A DNA stretch of 64,000 nt, from assembly GCF_026967925.1 (NCBI RefSeq), contig NZ_JAPVBI010000003.1:561070-625069 (forward strand), written 5' to 3'. The notes under the pieces were generated by a model. It was not told the origin of the DNA. It saw only the letters and a list, made by a program, of their open reading frames with translations, and did not search any database. Origin of the DNA: Modestobacter sp. VKM Ac-2985. Its GTDB lineage: Bacteria; Actinomycetota; Actinomycetes; Mycobacteriales; Geodermatophilaceae. Position numbers and translations under genes: made by a program. Positions 1 to 7,392 of the stretch are shown in pieces. The first letter of the stretch is position 1. Each line of letters opens with the position of its first letter.

Positions 1-466
1 CCACCCGCGTGTTGCCGAACGGGTCCAGCGCCGAGCCGGTGAGGGTGAAGTCGATCGACACCGGCCGGGTGACCGCCTTGATCGTGAGGTCGCCGGTGAC
101 GCGGTAGACGTCCCGGTCGACCTGCTCGACCGCGGTGGAGACGAAGACCATCTCGGGGTGCTGCTCGACGTCCAGGAAGTCGGCCGAGCGCAGGTGCGCG
201 TCGCGGTCCGGCGTCCCCGTGTCGATGCTGGCGGTGGCGATCCGCAGCCGGACGCTGCTGGCGGCCGGCGTGGCGGTGTCCAGGTGGGCGGTGCCGGAGA
301 ACTCGGTGAAGGCGCCCCGCACGGTGGTCACCATGGCGTGCCGGGCCCGGACCCCGATCCGGGTGTGCGTGACGTCGACGGTGTAGTCACCCGTCACGTC
401 GGCCAGGGCGCTGGTGGCGGCGTCGAAGTCCGTCGCGGCGCCCTCGGGTGCGCGGTGCTTGCCCAC
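1..466 (-). CDS. YceI family lipid-binding protein (3' end outside the window)
   Basis: About 155 N-terminal residues are visible. The family signature lies at residues 82-98: an IDTG stretch followed by RDAHLRS and ADFLD, then HPEMVFVS, the usual YceI core strand pattern. YceI proteins are lipocalin-like barrels that bind polyisoprenoid or amide lipids. There is no signal peptide here, so this copy is probably cytoplasmic, as many actinobacterial ones are. The start is a GTG at 466 with AGGAG 9 nt upstream. The protein is cut by the window edge and about 20-30 C-terminal residues are missing. Family assignment is firm; the ligand and role are unknown. Confidence 0.88.
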   Translation of the reverse strand, partial: MGKHRAPEGAATDFDAATSALADVTGDYTVDVTHTRIGVRARHAMVTTVRGAFTEFSGTAHLDTATPAASSVRLRIATASIDTGTPDRDAHLRSADFLDVEQHPEMVFVSTAVEQVDRDVYRVTGDLTIKAVTRPVSIDFTLTGSALDPFGNTRV

Positions 467-573
467 GGGTCAGCGCTCCTCGTCTCGGTGGTCCAACCCC
501 TCGATCCTCCCCGATGGTCCCCCGCCGGTGCACAGGAGGGCCTCCTGCCCGGTTCGCGGACACCGGCGCGGAC

Positions 574-613
574 GCAGCGAGGCCCGGGTCCAGCCGGACC
601 CGGGCCTCGCTGC
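574..613 (-). terminator. Rho-independent-type hairpin after the lytic enzyme gene
   Basis: Arms 574-591 and 596-613 are perfectly complementary over 18 bp around an AGCC loop. The hairpin lies 17 bp past the stop of the leftward gene at 631. There is no clear U-tract, as is common in GC-rich actinobacteria. Confidence 0.8.
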
Positions 614-630
614 GCACCGCCGCCGGTGGG

Positions 631-1536
631 TCAGTACCAGCCGGTGGCCTGCGAGTGCGCCCACGCGGCGCACGGCGAGCCGTAGCGGTTGTCGATGTAG
701 ATCAGCCCCGCGTCGATCTGCCGGTAGCCGTCCGACGTCTTGGCGATCCCGGTGCTCTTCCAGGTGGAGTCCAGGAACTGCGGGATGCCGTACGCGGTGC
801 TGTTCGGGTTCTGCGCGTTCGGGTTCCAGCCGCTCTCCTTGCCCCACAGGCGCTCCAGGCAGGAGAACTGCGCCTGGTCGCCGCCGAGCTTGCCCAGGGC
901 GTAGTCCTGGAACGAACCCGAACCGGACGAGGCGGCCGGAGCCGGCGCTGCCGGCGCCCTGGGGGCGCTGGCCGGGGCGGGCGTGGTCGCCGCGCGGGCG
1001 GCGGCCCGCTCGGCGGCCGCGGCCTCTGCCTCTGCCTCTGCCTGCGCCTCGGCGGCGGCCTGGGCCTCGGCGGCGATCCGCGCCTCTTCAGCGGCCTGTG
1101 CCTCGGCGGCAGCCTGGGCTGCCGCGGCTGCCTGGGCGTCGAGCACGGCCTGGTCGGCGGCGGCCTGCGCCTGCGCGGCGGCGGCCTGAGCGGCCTCGCG
1201 CTCGCTGCGGTTGGCGGCCAACTGGCCGAGCCGGTCGGCCAGCGGGCCGTCGACCAGGGCGGGCCCGGTCTGCTGCGCGCTCAGGTCGAGCTGGGCGGCG
1301 ACGCTCGCCGGTTCGACGGCGGCCTCGGCCCGGGCGTCGGGCTCGCCGGCGACGAGGACGTTGACCAAGATCGCCCCGGCCGCGGCGACGCCCAGGTACA
1401 GCGTGGGCCGGCGGAGGCCGCCCGGGGGCTGACGACGGGGCCGCCGGCCGACCGGGGCGCCGGTCGAGTGCACGGGGAGCACCTCGGTGGCGGGCAGCTG
1501 CTCGTCGGACGAGGACGCGGTGGTGCGACGGGACAT
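631..1536 (-). CDS. Secreted transglycosylase-like protein with Ala-rich coiled coil
   Basis: 301 aa. It has a cytoplasmic, Arg-rich N-terminus, one membrane segment (about 45-62) that could act as signal anchor, an Ala/Gln/Glu-rich coiled coil (about 105-185), an Ala/Pro linker and a lysozyme-fold domain (about 208-301). The domain has KESGW (Glu234, likely catalytic), AYGIPQ at 249-253 and a C-terminal GWY, as in the aggregation-promoting-factor/transglycosylase family. Cys226 and Cys289 may form a disulphide. It would cut peptidoglycan outside the cell. The ATG at 1536 has GGAG upstream. The 5' leader carries a ydaO-type riboswitch, so expression should respond to c-di-AMP. The domain call is firm; the exact bond cleaved is not. 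Confidence 0.88.
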   Translation of the reverse strand: MSRRTTASSSDEQLPATEVLPVHSTGAPVGRRPRRQPPGGLRRPTLYLGVAAAGAILVNVLVAGEPDARAEAAVEPASVAAQLDLSAQQTGPALVDGPLADRLGQLAANRSEREAAQAAAAQAQAAADQAVLDAQAAAAAQAAAEAQAAEEARIAAEAQAAAEAQAEAEAEAAAAERAAARAATTPAPASAPRAPAAPAPAASSGSGSFQDYALGKLGGDQAQFSCLERLWGKESGWNPNAQNPNSTAYGIPQFLDSTWKSTGIAKTSDGYRQIDAGLIYIDNRYGSPCAAWAHSQATGWY

Positions 1537-1557
1537 GAAGAGAGGGGCTCCGTGGGT

Positions 1558-1738
1558 CTTCCGTGGCCGCCTACCGAGTCAGCTGACGGGTTCGGGCGGG
1601 AAGTCGCCCTACCCAGCCGGGCGGGCGCCCGGGCGGGATTCACCCCAGTGGTGCGGTGGGTCCCCGGTTCGCTGCGTGCAGCGACTCGGCGGCATCCGGT
1701 GCGGGCTCCCCGGGTGGGGACGAGACGTCCGACCGGAC
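1558..1738 (-). promoter_or_regulatory. c-di-AMP riboswitch (ydaO/yuaA class)
   Basis: Read on the minus strand, the leader holds the conserved blocks of this class in order: GAACCGGGGACCC, then CTGGGGTGAATCC, then GTAGGGCGACTTCC, then CCGAACCCGTCAGCTGA followed by CTCGGTAGGC. In actinobacteria these elements precede cell-wall hydrolase genes and turn them off when c-di-AMP is high; this is established for the class and inferred here. Ends are approximate. This and the promoter account for the 330-bp gene-free stretch 1537-1866. Confidence 0.93.
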
Positions 1739-1744
1739 CCGGCC

Positions 1745-1774
1745 ACGGTAGAGGCCGCCACCTGGCCGTGACAA
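1745..1774 (-). promoter_or_regulatory. Promoter of the riboswitch-lytic enzyme transcript
   Basis: On the minus strand, -35 TTGTCA (1774-1769), an 18-bp spacer and -10 TACCGT (1750-1745) sit just upstream of the riboswitch. Both boxes are close to the actinobacterial housekeeping consensus and the predicted start site falls at the 5' edge of the aptamer. Confidence 0.6.
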
Positions 1775-1866
1775 TGCCCCGAGTCGCATTTCGTCGCCAT
1801 GTGCCACGTCTCCCATCCACCGGCGGGGCGGGGCAGCAGCAGTGGGACGGCTGGTGCAGGTGGGTC

Positions 1867-2514
1867 TCAGGGGAGCCGCCAGACCGTCGTCCGGCGCACC
1901 GCTCCCCCGGCGGCGTCCGGCACGTCGTACTCCGCCTGGGCCACCAGCCCCTCCTTCGGGACGTAGGCCCGTCCGGGGTCCCCCAGCAGGACGGTGGCCC
2001 CCTGCAGCCAGGCCGCGCCCAGGAAGGGCAGCACCCGGGCGGTCATCTCCCGGTCGTAGCAGACGTCGCCGGCCAAGACGACGTCGATCTCCGGGAGCTC
2101 CTCGTCGAGGACGTCCCCGACGACCTCGATCCCGGCGACCCCGTTGACCTCGGCGTTCAGCCCGACCGCGGTGTGCGAGTACGGGTCGACGTCGCTGGCC
2201 AGCACGCTGCTCGCCCCGGCCAGCAGGGCGGCGACGGCCACCAGCCCACTGCCGGCCCCCAGGTCCAGCACCCGGCGGCCGGCGACGAGCTCCGGGTGGT
2301 CGAGCACGTGCCGGGCCAGCGCCTGGCCGCCGGGCCAGGCCGCGGCCCAGAACGGCGGGTCCTCGCCGGCTCCGCCGCCCTCGGTCTCCATCGCCTCCCA
2401 GAGCGCGACGACGTCGTCGGCGACGTGCAGCTGCACCTCCGGGACGAGCGGCGGGCGGTCCAGCCGGGTGTGCGCCCGCAGGAACGCCGGTGGCACGGGG
2501 TGCTGGACCGCCAC
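1867..2514 (-). CDS. Class I SAM-dependent methyltransferase (Nnt1/ETFB-KMT-like)
   Basis: 215 aa from the GTG at 2514. The glycine-rich SAM motif VLDLGAGSGL is followed by an acidic residue at the end of the next strand (ASDVDP), then LAGDVCYD, which in the METTL20/ETF-beta lysine methyltransferase-like family replaces the NPPY motif. PFWAAAWPGG before the SAM motif is also typical of that family. The substrate is not predictable. The gene follows the universal stress protein by 5 bp and has no Shine-Dalgarno of its own, which suggests translational coupling. An upstream in-frame ATG at 2559 would overlap the stress gene and is less likely. Confidence 0.8.
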   Translation of the reverse strand: MAVQHPVPPAFLRAHTRLDRPPLVPEVQLHVADDVVALWEAMETEGGGAGEDPPFWAAAWPGGQALARHVLDHPELVAGRRVLDLGAGSGLVAVAALLAGASSVLASDVDPYSHTAVGLNAEVNGVAGIEVVGDVLDEELPEIDVVLAGDVCYDREMTARVLPFLGAAWLQGATVLLGDPGRAYVPKEGLVAQAEYDVPDAAGGAVRRTTVWRLP

Positions 2515-2519
2515 GCCGG

Positions 2520-3074
2520 TCAGGCCTTGTTCTGGCTGCGCACGACGGTGACCGGGCACGGGGCGTGCCGGGTGACCTGGTCGCTCACCGAGCCGAGGAG
2601 CAGCCCGGCGAAGCCGCCCCGCCCGCGGGCCCCGACCACCAGGAGGTCGGCGTGCTGCGCGGCCTCGATCAGCGACCGCACCGGCGCGGCGTGCACCACG
2701 TGGCAGGTGACCTGGCCGGCCCGCTCGGCGCCCAGCGCAGCCCGGACGTCGGCCTCCAGGTCGGCCTGCACCGCCTGCTCGTACTCACCGATCGGCGGGA
2801 CGTAGCCGAGCTCCCAGCTGGGCGGCTGGGGGGCGGTGGCGATCCGCCAGCCGCGGACGACGTGCAGCGGCCAGGAGGCGCGCTCGGCCAGCGTCGCCGC
2901 CCACTGCAGGGCCTCCTGCGCGCAGTCCGAGCCGTCGTGACCGACGACGACGCCACCCTCGACGGCGGCACGGGTCGACACCTGCCCCTCGACCCCGGCC
3001 AGTTCGGTGGCCGCCTCGTCCCGCTCGGCAGCGAGTGCTGCGTTCCCCGACCGGTCTGCTGGCTGCTGCGTCAA
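2520..3074 (-). CDS. Universal stress protein (UspA family)
   Basis: 184 aa with one Usp domain. The N-terminal strand GGVVVGHDGSDCA and the C-terminal ATP-binding pattern GARGRGGFAGLLLGSVS (G-2x-G-9x-G-S/T) are both present, followed by PCPVTVV. Usp proteins bind ATP and help survival under starvation, oxidative or redox stress. The start is unusual: a TTG at 3074 preceded by a perfect AGGAGG with a 6-nt spacer. A longer reading frame from 3251 exists but lacks a ribosome site and is low-complexity. About 45 residues before the domain are poorly conserved in kind. It is the first gene of a two-gene unit with the methyltransferase. Confidence 0.85.
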   Translation of the reverse strand: MTQQPADRSGNAALAAERDEAATELAGVEGQVSTRAAVEGGVVVGHDGSDCAQEALQWAATLAERASWPLHVVRGWRIATAPQPPSWELGYVPPIGEYEQAVQADLEADVRAALGAERAGQVTCHVVHAAPVRSLIEAAQHADLLVVGARGRGGFAGLLLGSVSDQVTRHAPCPVTVVRSQNKA

Positions 3075-3289
3075 CGCCGTCCTCCTGTGCTCGTGTGCTC
3101 GTGCTCCGCCGGTACCCGGCACCGGAGAGCCTCCCCCACCCGGCCGGTCGACGGCAGAGTCGGAGGGCCCGTTCCCACGTGTCGCCCGACCCGAGGGCTT
3201 CGGATCGCGCCGGAGGCCGCTCTGCTCTTCACTGATCATGAGCCGGCGCACGCCGGCAGGAGCGACTGGATCGAGGAGGAACGGCAGCC

Positions 3290-3682
3290 ATGGAGCACTT
3301 CACCATCGCCACCGTCGCCGAGGAGAGCGCCGACTTCCGTCGGGTGCTGTGGACCGGCGAGCACACCCAGCTGGTGATCATGACGATCCCGCCGGGTGGG
3401 GAGATCGGCGAGGAGGTGCACGAGGAGATCGACCAGATCCTCACCTTCGTCAGCGGCACCGGCCAGGCCGTCGTCGGCGGGCAGAAGAAGAACGTCGCCC
3501 AGGGTGACCTCGTCGTCGTCCCCGCCGGCAAGAAGCACAACTTCCTCAACACCGGGGTGAACCCGCTGGTGCTCTACACGGTCTACGGCCCGCCGGAGCA
3601 CGCCGACAAGGCGGTGCACAAGACCAAGGAGGAGGCCGACGAGCTCGAGGAGGCCGGCAAGGACGAGCCGCCGACCAGCTGA
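3290..3682 (+). CDS. Cupin domain protein
   Basis: 130 aa. The two cupin motifs are visible: PPGGEIGEEVHEEIDQILTFVSG (motif 1, with His and Glu ligands) and GDLVVVPAGKKHNFLN (motif 2, with His). The metal site looks intact, so a small metal-dependent enzyme or sensor is possible. The C-terminus is a charged Lys/Glu-rich tail with KTKEEADELEE. The ATG at 3290 has GGAGGAACGG upstream. It is read in the same direction as the Dyp peroxidase 25 bp downstream, so co-expression in peroxide defence is a reasonable inference. The substrate is unknown. Confidence 0.85.
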   Translation: MEHFTIATVAEESADFRRVLWTGEHTQLVIMTIPPGGEIGEEVHEEIDQILTFVSGTGQAVVGGQKKNVAQGDLVVVPAGKKHNFLNTGVNPLVLYTVYGPPEHADKAVHKTKEEADELEEAGKDEPPTS

Positions 3683-3707
3683 GGCCCGGCCGTGCCGGTC
3701 AGGCAGG

Positions 3708-4628
3708 GTGGACGGCGTGACGACGCAGCCGGGCATCTTCGCCCTCGGCACCCCTGAGCACTGCTATCTGGAGCTCGACCTCGAGCCCGGCTGCTCCGCC
3801 GAGGACCTGGTCCGCGGGGTGGCCGGGCTCACCGGTCCGCTGTCCTCCACCGGTGGGGTGAACCTGGTGGTCGGCTTCCGGCCGGAGCTGTGGGCCGCCG
3901 TCGCCCCGGACGACGCCCCGGCGGACGCCGCGAGCTGGACCGAGGACCTCGTCGGCGCCGGCCGTTACCGGATGCCGGCGACCCAGCACGACGCCTGGAT
4001 CTGGGTCGCCGGGGGCCACCGCACCGCGGTCTTCGACAACGCGCGCGCCGTACTGGCCGCCCTGGCCGGCGTCGCCCGGGTGGCCGCCGAGGTCACCGGC
4101 TGGCTGTACCGGCACGACCGTGACCTGACCGGCTTCATCGACGGCACCGAGAACCCCTCGCTGCTGACCGCCGCCGGGGTGGCGGCCGTGCCGGCCGGTG
4201 AGCCGGGCGCGGGGGCGAGCATCGTGCTGTACCAGGTGTGGCGGCACGACAGCGGGGCGTGGGAGTCCCTGGGCCAGCACGGCCAGGAGATGATGATCGG
4301 CCGGACCAAGCCCGACAGCGTCGAACTGCCCGCCGACGTGATGCTGCCGAGCGCGCACGTCGCCCGCACCACCGTCGAGGTGGACGGCGCGGAGCAGCAG
4401 ATCTTCCGGCGCAACGTCGCCTACGGCGGGGTCACCGACCACGGGACGGCGTTCGTCGGGTTCGCCCGCGACCAGTGGCGGCTCACCGAGATGCTCCGCC
4501 GGATGGCCGGGGCGACCGACGGGGTCCGGGACGGGCTGACCGGCTTCCTGACCCCACTCAGCGGGGCGTACTACACCTGCCCGTCGATCGACGCCCTCGC
4601 CCGGTTCGCGCCTCCCGGCGAGGAGTGA
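3708..4628 (+). CDS. Dyp-type peroxidase
   Basis: 306 aa haem peroxidase. The hallmark GXXDG motif appears as GFIDGTENPS around residue 142, with the distal catalytic Asp. SAHVARTT near residue 216 supplies the likely proximal haem His. The C-terminal barrel ends with MLRRM and TPLSGAYYTCP, as in the class. No Tat signal is present, so the enzyme is cytoplasmic or encapsulin cargo; no encapsulin gene is in view. The start is either GTG 3708 or GTG 3717; the latter has AGGCAGG at a better spacing. Dyp enzymes oxidise dyes, phenolics and Mn(II) with H2O2; the physiological substrate is unknown. Confidence 0.92.
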   Translation: MDGVTTQPGIFALGTPEHCYLELDLEPGCSAEDLVRGVAGLTGPLSSTGGVNLVVGFRPELWAAVAPDDAPADAASWTEDLVGAGRYRMPATQHDAWIWVAGGHRTAVFDNARAVLAALAGVARVAAEVTGWLYRHDRDLTGFIDGTENPSLLTAAGVAAVPAGEPGAGASIVLYQVWRHDSGAWESLGQHGQEMMIGRTKPDSVELPADVMLPSAHVARTTVEVDGAEQQIFRRNVAYGGVTDHGTAFVGFARDQWRLTEMLRRMAGATDGVRDGLTGFLTPLSGAYYTCPSIDALARFAPPGEE

Positions 4629-4777
4629 CGGCCACGGTGACGCGGGAGCCGGCACCGCCGGAGCCGGAGGGTGGTGACCCAGCGTGCTGGCTCGACCAGG
4701 TCTGCCCGGCATGCGGCCGGCTGACCGAGCGGCTGCCCTCGGGCCACTGCGCCGCCTGCGGGGAGCCCTGGGACTGA
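4625..4777 (+). CDS. Small zinc-ribbon-like protein
   Basis: 50 aa, overlapping the stop of the peroxidase gene by 4 bp (GTGA); an in-frame GTG at 4637 with GGAG 11 nt upstream is an alternative start. The second half has two CXXC knuckles, CPAC and CAAC, 15-20 residues apart, as expected for a tetra-Cys zinc site. The N-terminus is Pro/Glu-rich. Coding character is good (GC-rich third positions). Tight coupling to the peroxidase suggests a linked role, perhaps redox or metal sensing, but no function can be assigned. Confidence 0.65.
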   Translation: MTATVTREPAPPEPEGGDPACWLDQVCPACGRLTERLPSGHCAACGEPWD

Positions 4778-4902
4778 GCGTCCCCGAGGGGCACACCGGC
4801 CGTGGGAGCAGGTGAGCGAACGGGTCCCTGCCGGGTCTGGGCAGGGTGGCGCCGAGGACCTGTCCACCACTGCCGGCCGCCGGGTGCTGGCCGCCGAGCG
4901 AG

Positions 4903-5196
4903 TCAGGCGGCGGAGCTCCGGGCGACCTGGCTGCCGTACCAGCTGGTGAGCAGGTGCGCGCGGACCGAGGCGGGCAGCGCACCCCAGCGGAGCAGTGCCG
5001 CCCGGGCCGGGAGCGCGCTCGCCGCAGCCAGCTGGCCGAGCTCGCGGACCCGTTCCGGTCGCGGGCTGTGCGGTTTGCGATCGTGCAGCCCGGCGGCGAG
5101 CTGACTGTCGAAGGCCGCGAGGATGTCGGCCTGGTGCGCCGGGTCGAACCACTGAGGGCTCCGCGGCGAGCTCGCTGCGAGGTGATGACGGATCAC
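4903..5196 (-). CDS. Hypothetical protein, possible orphan
   Basis: 97 aa from a GTG at 5196. I do not recognise it. Third codon positions are almost all G or C, and the sequence has natural-looking helical stretches (WFDPAHQADILAAF, RVRELGQLAAASALPARAALL), which argues for a real gene. No clear ribosome site is visible and no operon partner is nearby. If it is not a gene, then 4778-5445 is gene-free apart from the short frame at 5344. No motif or membrane segment is apparent. Confidence 0.45.
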   Translation of the reverse strand: MIRHHLAASSPRSPQWFDPAHQADILAAFDSQLAAGLHDRKPHSPRPERVRELGQLAAASALPARAALLRWGALPASVRAHLLTSWYGSQVARSSAA

Positions 5197-5343
5197 GACG
5201 TGCTTATCGGCCCGTTGTGTGCTCCCTGTGACTCGACCAGGGGCACTGGATCCCCGGAGCTGCCGTTCTTCCTCTCTGGCCACTCGTGCCACGCACGCAC
5301 CAAGGCCCCGTCCAGGCGCCCGTTCTGTGAGCAGCAGGACCCG

Positions 5344-5424
5344 TCAGGCGATCTCCTCGCGCGCGCAGTGGACGCAGACGGCCGACCGCCCCTCCTCCGT
5401 GGCGGCCGCAGGCCACGACCTCAC
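5344..5424 (-). CDS. Possible 26-aa CXXC peptide
   Basis: A very short frame, GTG at 5424, ending in AVCVHCAREEIA. The CXXC pair and the strongly GC-biased third positions are the only support. There is no Shine-Dalgarno. It sits just downstream of the HNH gene on the same strand. It may be a micro-protein, a remnant of a longer zinc-ribbon gene, or chance. Confidence 0.25.
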   Translation of the reverse strand: MRSWPAAATEEGRSAVCVHCAREEIA

Positions 5425-5445
5425 GGCGACCGCAAGGCATGGGTC

Positions 5446-7218
5446 TCAGAACGGCGGCGGGTCGTGCGGGTCGGGTGGGCTCACGCCGCCGGTCAGCTGG
5501 CCGGCGCGGGACAGCCGGGGGCGCGGTGGTCGGAGGCCCGGTGGTCGGAGGTCGGGCGCGCGGTGGCTGGACGTGCGGAGGCCGGGTGGGCTGGACGTGC
5601 GGAGAGCGGGTGGTCGGGTGGTCCGGGTGACGCCGGAGGGGGTGGTGACCGACAGGGCGCCGTCGGCGGTCATGACGAACCGCCATCGGCGGGCGTGGGT
5701 CTTCAGCCGGTGGTGTCGCCGGCACAGGCAGCACAGGTTGGTGCAGTCGGTGGCCCCGCCGTCGCGGTGGGCGCAGACGTGGTCCAGGTCGGTGCGCGCC
5801 GCCGGCCGACGGCAGCCCGGATGCCGGCAGGTGCGGTCCCGGGCACGCACGTACCGCTGCTGGGCCGGGGTCGGGGTGTAGCGGTCGATCGGCGGTGGCC
5901 GGTCCAGCACCCCGCACCCGCAGTCCCGGTCGGGGTGCTCGGGGCAGCCGCGGCGGGCCAGCCGCTCCAGCTCCGGGCGGGTCACCGTCGCCCGCAGCGC
6001 CCCGGTGACCGGGTCGACCAGGTCGATGCCCAGCGTGCCGCCGGTCGGGGCCTGCAGCCCGCCGGGGCAGATCGCATCCAGCTGGACCAACAGCTCCCGC
6101 AGCTGCCCGGCGGTGATCGGCGCCCCGTCCACCGTCGCAGCATCCCGGTCATCGCACGGCGGCAGCCCGCCCTCGCCCGGCGCATGACCTCCATCCGGCC
6201 CGTGACCCTCCCCCGGCGCCTGGTGGCCTTCCTCGGGCGTGACGTGACCCTCACCCGACGGGGTCGGGCCGTCGAACGCGCCGGTGTGCACCGCCGGCAG
6301 CGGCGCCAGGACCCTGAGATGGGCGGTCACCGGCTCCCGGGTGGTGTCCCACGGGCGCAGGATCAGATCGGCCATCACCTGGGCGCGCAGCTGCCCGATC
6401 GGACGCCCGTCCCCGTCGGCCTTGGCCATCCGCGCATAGCCGTCCACCGTCTCCCGGCAGGCTGCAGCGACCGGCATCGGCAGGTCCGCCACCAACTGAC
6501 CCATCCCATCCGCGGTGGCCCGGGTCGTCACATCAGCACACCGCTCGGCCTTCTTACGCCGCCGATCCGCCGCCGCATCGTCCAACGCGATCAACGCCGC
6601 CGCCGCCCGCTCCTGCAACCGCACCGGCGTCTCCCCCGCCACCGCCCACCCCAGCGCCTGAGCCTCCACCTCGGCCACGACCGCCGGCTCGACCCCACCC
6701 CCAGCATCGACCGACTGACCACCCAACGCCTTCGCGATCGCCGTTGCCCGAGGTGGGTCGATCAGCGAATCAGCCAACGCCGCCCAGGTCGCCGGCAACT
6801 CACGCACCCACACCAGCGACCGCTCCGCCAACAGCGTCGCCGCCGTCCGGGAGATGCCCTTCAGCAGTGCCAGCTCATCGGCGAGGAACTCACCCACCCC
6901 CACCGGCACCCGATCCGGCAGCCACCCCTCCACCCCATGCCCCGGCTGCTCTTCGGTCAGGTCCCACTCCACCGGGCGACGCCGCGCCAACTCGGCCACC
7001 ACCACCGCCTCGTAGGCGGCCAGCTGTGCACCGATGTCCACCACCGCGCGCAGCTCCCCCGCCAGACCGGCATCGGACAACCCTGCCGGCGCCACCACCT
7101 CCGACAACCGCGTCCGACGCCGCGTCACCCCAGCAGGCACCGGATCCAGCTCAGCAGGGAGCCCCGGATCGGCCAGTGACACCGTCACCGCGACCCCGAA
7201 CCCGCCCGTCTCGAACAC
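5446..7218 (-). CDS. DUF222 / HNH endonuclease domain protein (13E12 family type)
   Basis: 590 aa. The N-terminal two thirds match the helical DUF222 pattern common in multi-copy actinobacterial proteins (LSDAGLAGELRAVVDIGAQL, then AALADSLIDPPRATAIAKAL). A low-complexity Gly/His/Glu/Pro insert lies near residues 300-340. The C-terminal HNH nuclease has CRHPGC, DLDHVCAHRDGG, TNLCCLCRRHH and LKTH, so the zinc and catalytic His residues are in place. A Pro/Arg/Thr-rich tail follows. These genes occur in many copies per genome and are often taken as mobile or selfish, but function is unknown. The GTG start has TAGGTT 6 nt upstream and no Shine-Dalgarno. Confidence 0.93.
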   Translation of the reverse strand: MFETGGFGVAVTVSLADPGLPAELDPVPAGVTRRRTRLSEVVAPAGLSDAGLAGELRAVVDIGAQLAAYEAVVVAELARRRPVEWDLTEEQPGHGVEGWLPDRVPVGVGEFLADELALLKGISRTAATLLAERSLVWVRELPATWAALADSLIDPPRATAIAKALGGQSVDAGGGVEPAVVAEVEAQALGWAVAGETPVRLQERAAAALIALDDAAADRRRKKAERCADVTTRATADGMGQLVADLPMPVAAACRETVDGYARMAKADGDGRPIGQLRAQVMADLILRPWDTTREPVTAHLRVLAPLPAVHTGAFDGPTPSGEGHVTPEEGHQAPGEGHGPDGGHAPGEGGLPPCDDRDAATVDGAPITAGQLRELLVQLDAICPGGLQAPTGGTLGIDLVDPVTGALRATVTRPELERLARRGCPEHPDRDCGCGVLDRPPPIDRYTPTPAQQRYVRARDRTCRHPGCRRPAARTDLDHVCAHRDGGATDCTNLCCLCRRHHRLKTHARRWRFVMTADGALSVTTPSGVTRTTRPPALRTSSPPGLRTSSHRAPDLRPPGLRPPRPRLSRAGQLTGGVSPPDPHDPPPF

Positions 7219-7392
7219 ACCCCGAACCTACGGAGAGGGTCTGACAGTTCTGGGCTGATGAGACGCCTCCTGGAGCACCCCGAGAACCGGAATCGGTGTC
7301 CTCCCGAGTCGACAACTCGTCGAGTCGACATCCCGACTCGGCGAGACAGCGAAACAAGATCGGACGACCCGCACGCGCCGCCGGTCGGCTGG

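Noticed and set aside
3100-3140. GGGTAC near the universal stress gene as a SigB-type -10
   Set aside because: No GNNT box at 14-16 bp upstream.
4846-7179. A 777-codon plus-strand open frame opposite the HNH gene
   Set aside because: Composition is Arg/Pro/His-rich low complexity; the antisense HNH protein has complete motifs.
7270-7360. Clustered GAGTCGAC/GTCGAGTCG dyads between the HNH and SDR genes
   Set aside because: Overlapping short dyads without a single clean operator or stem; no function could be supported.
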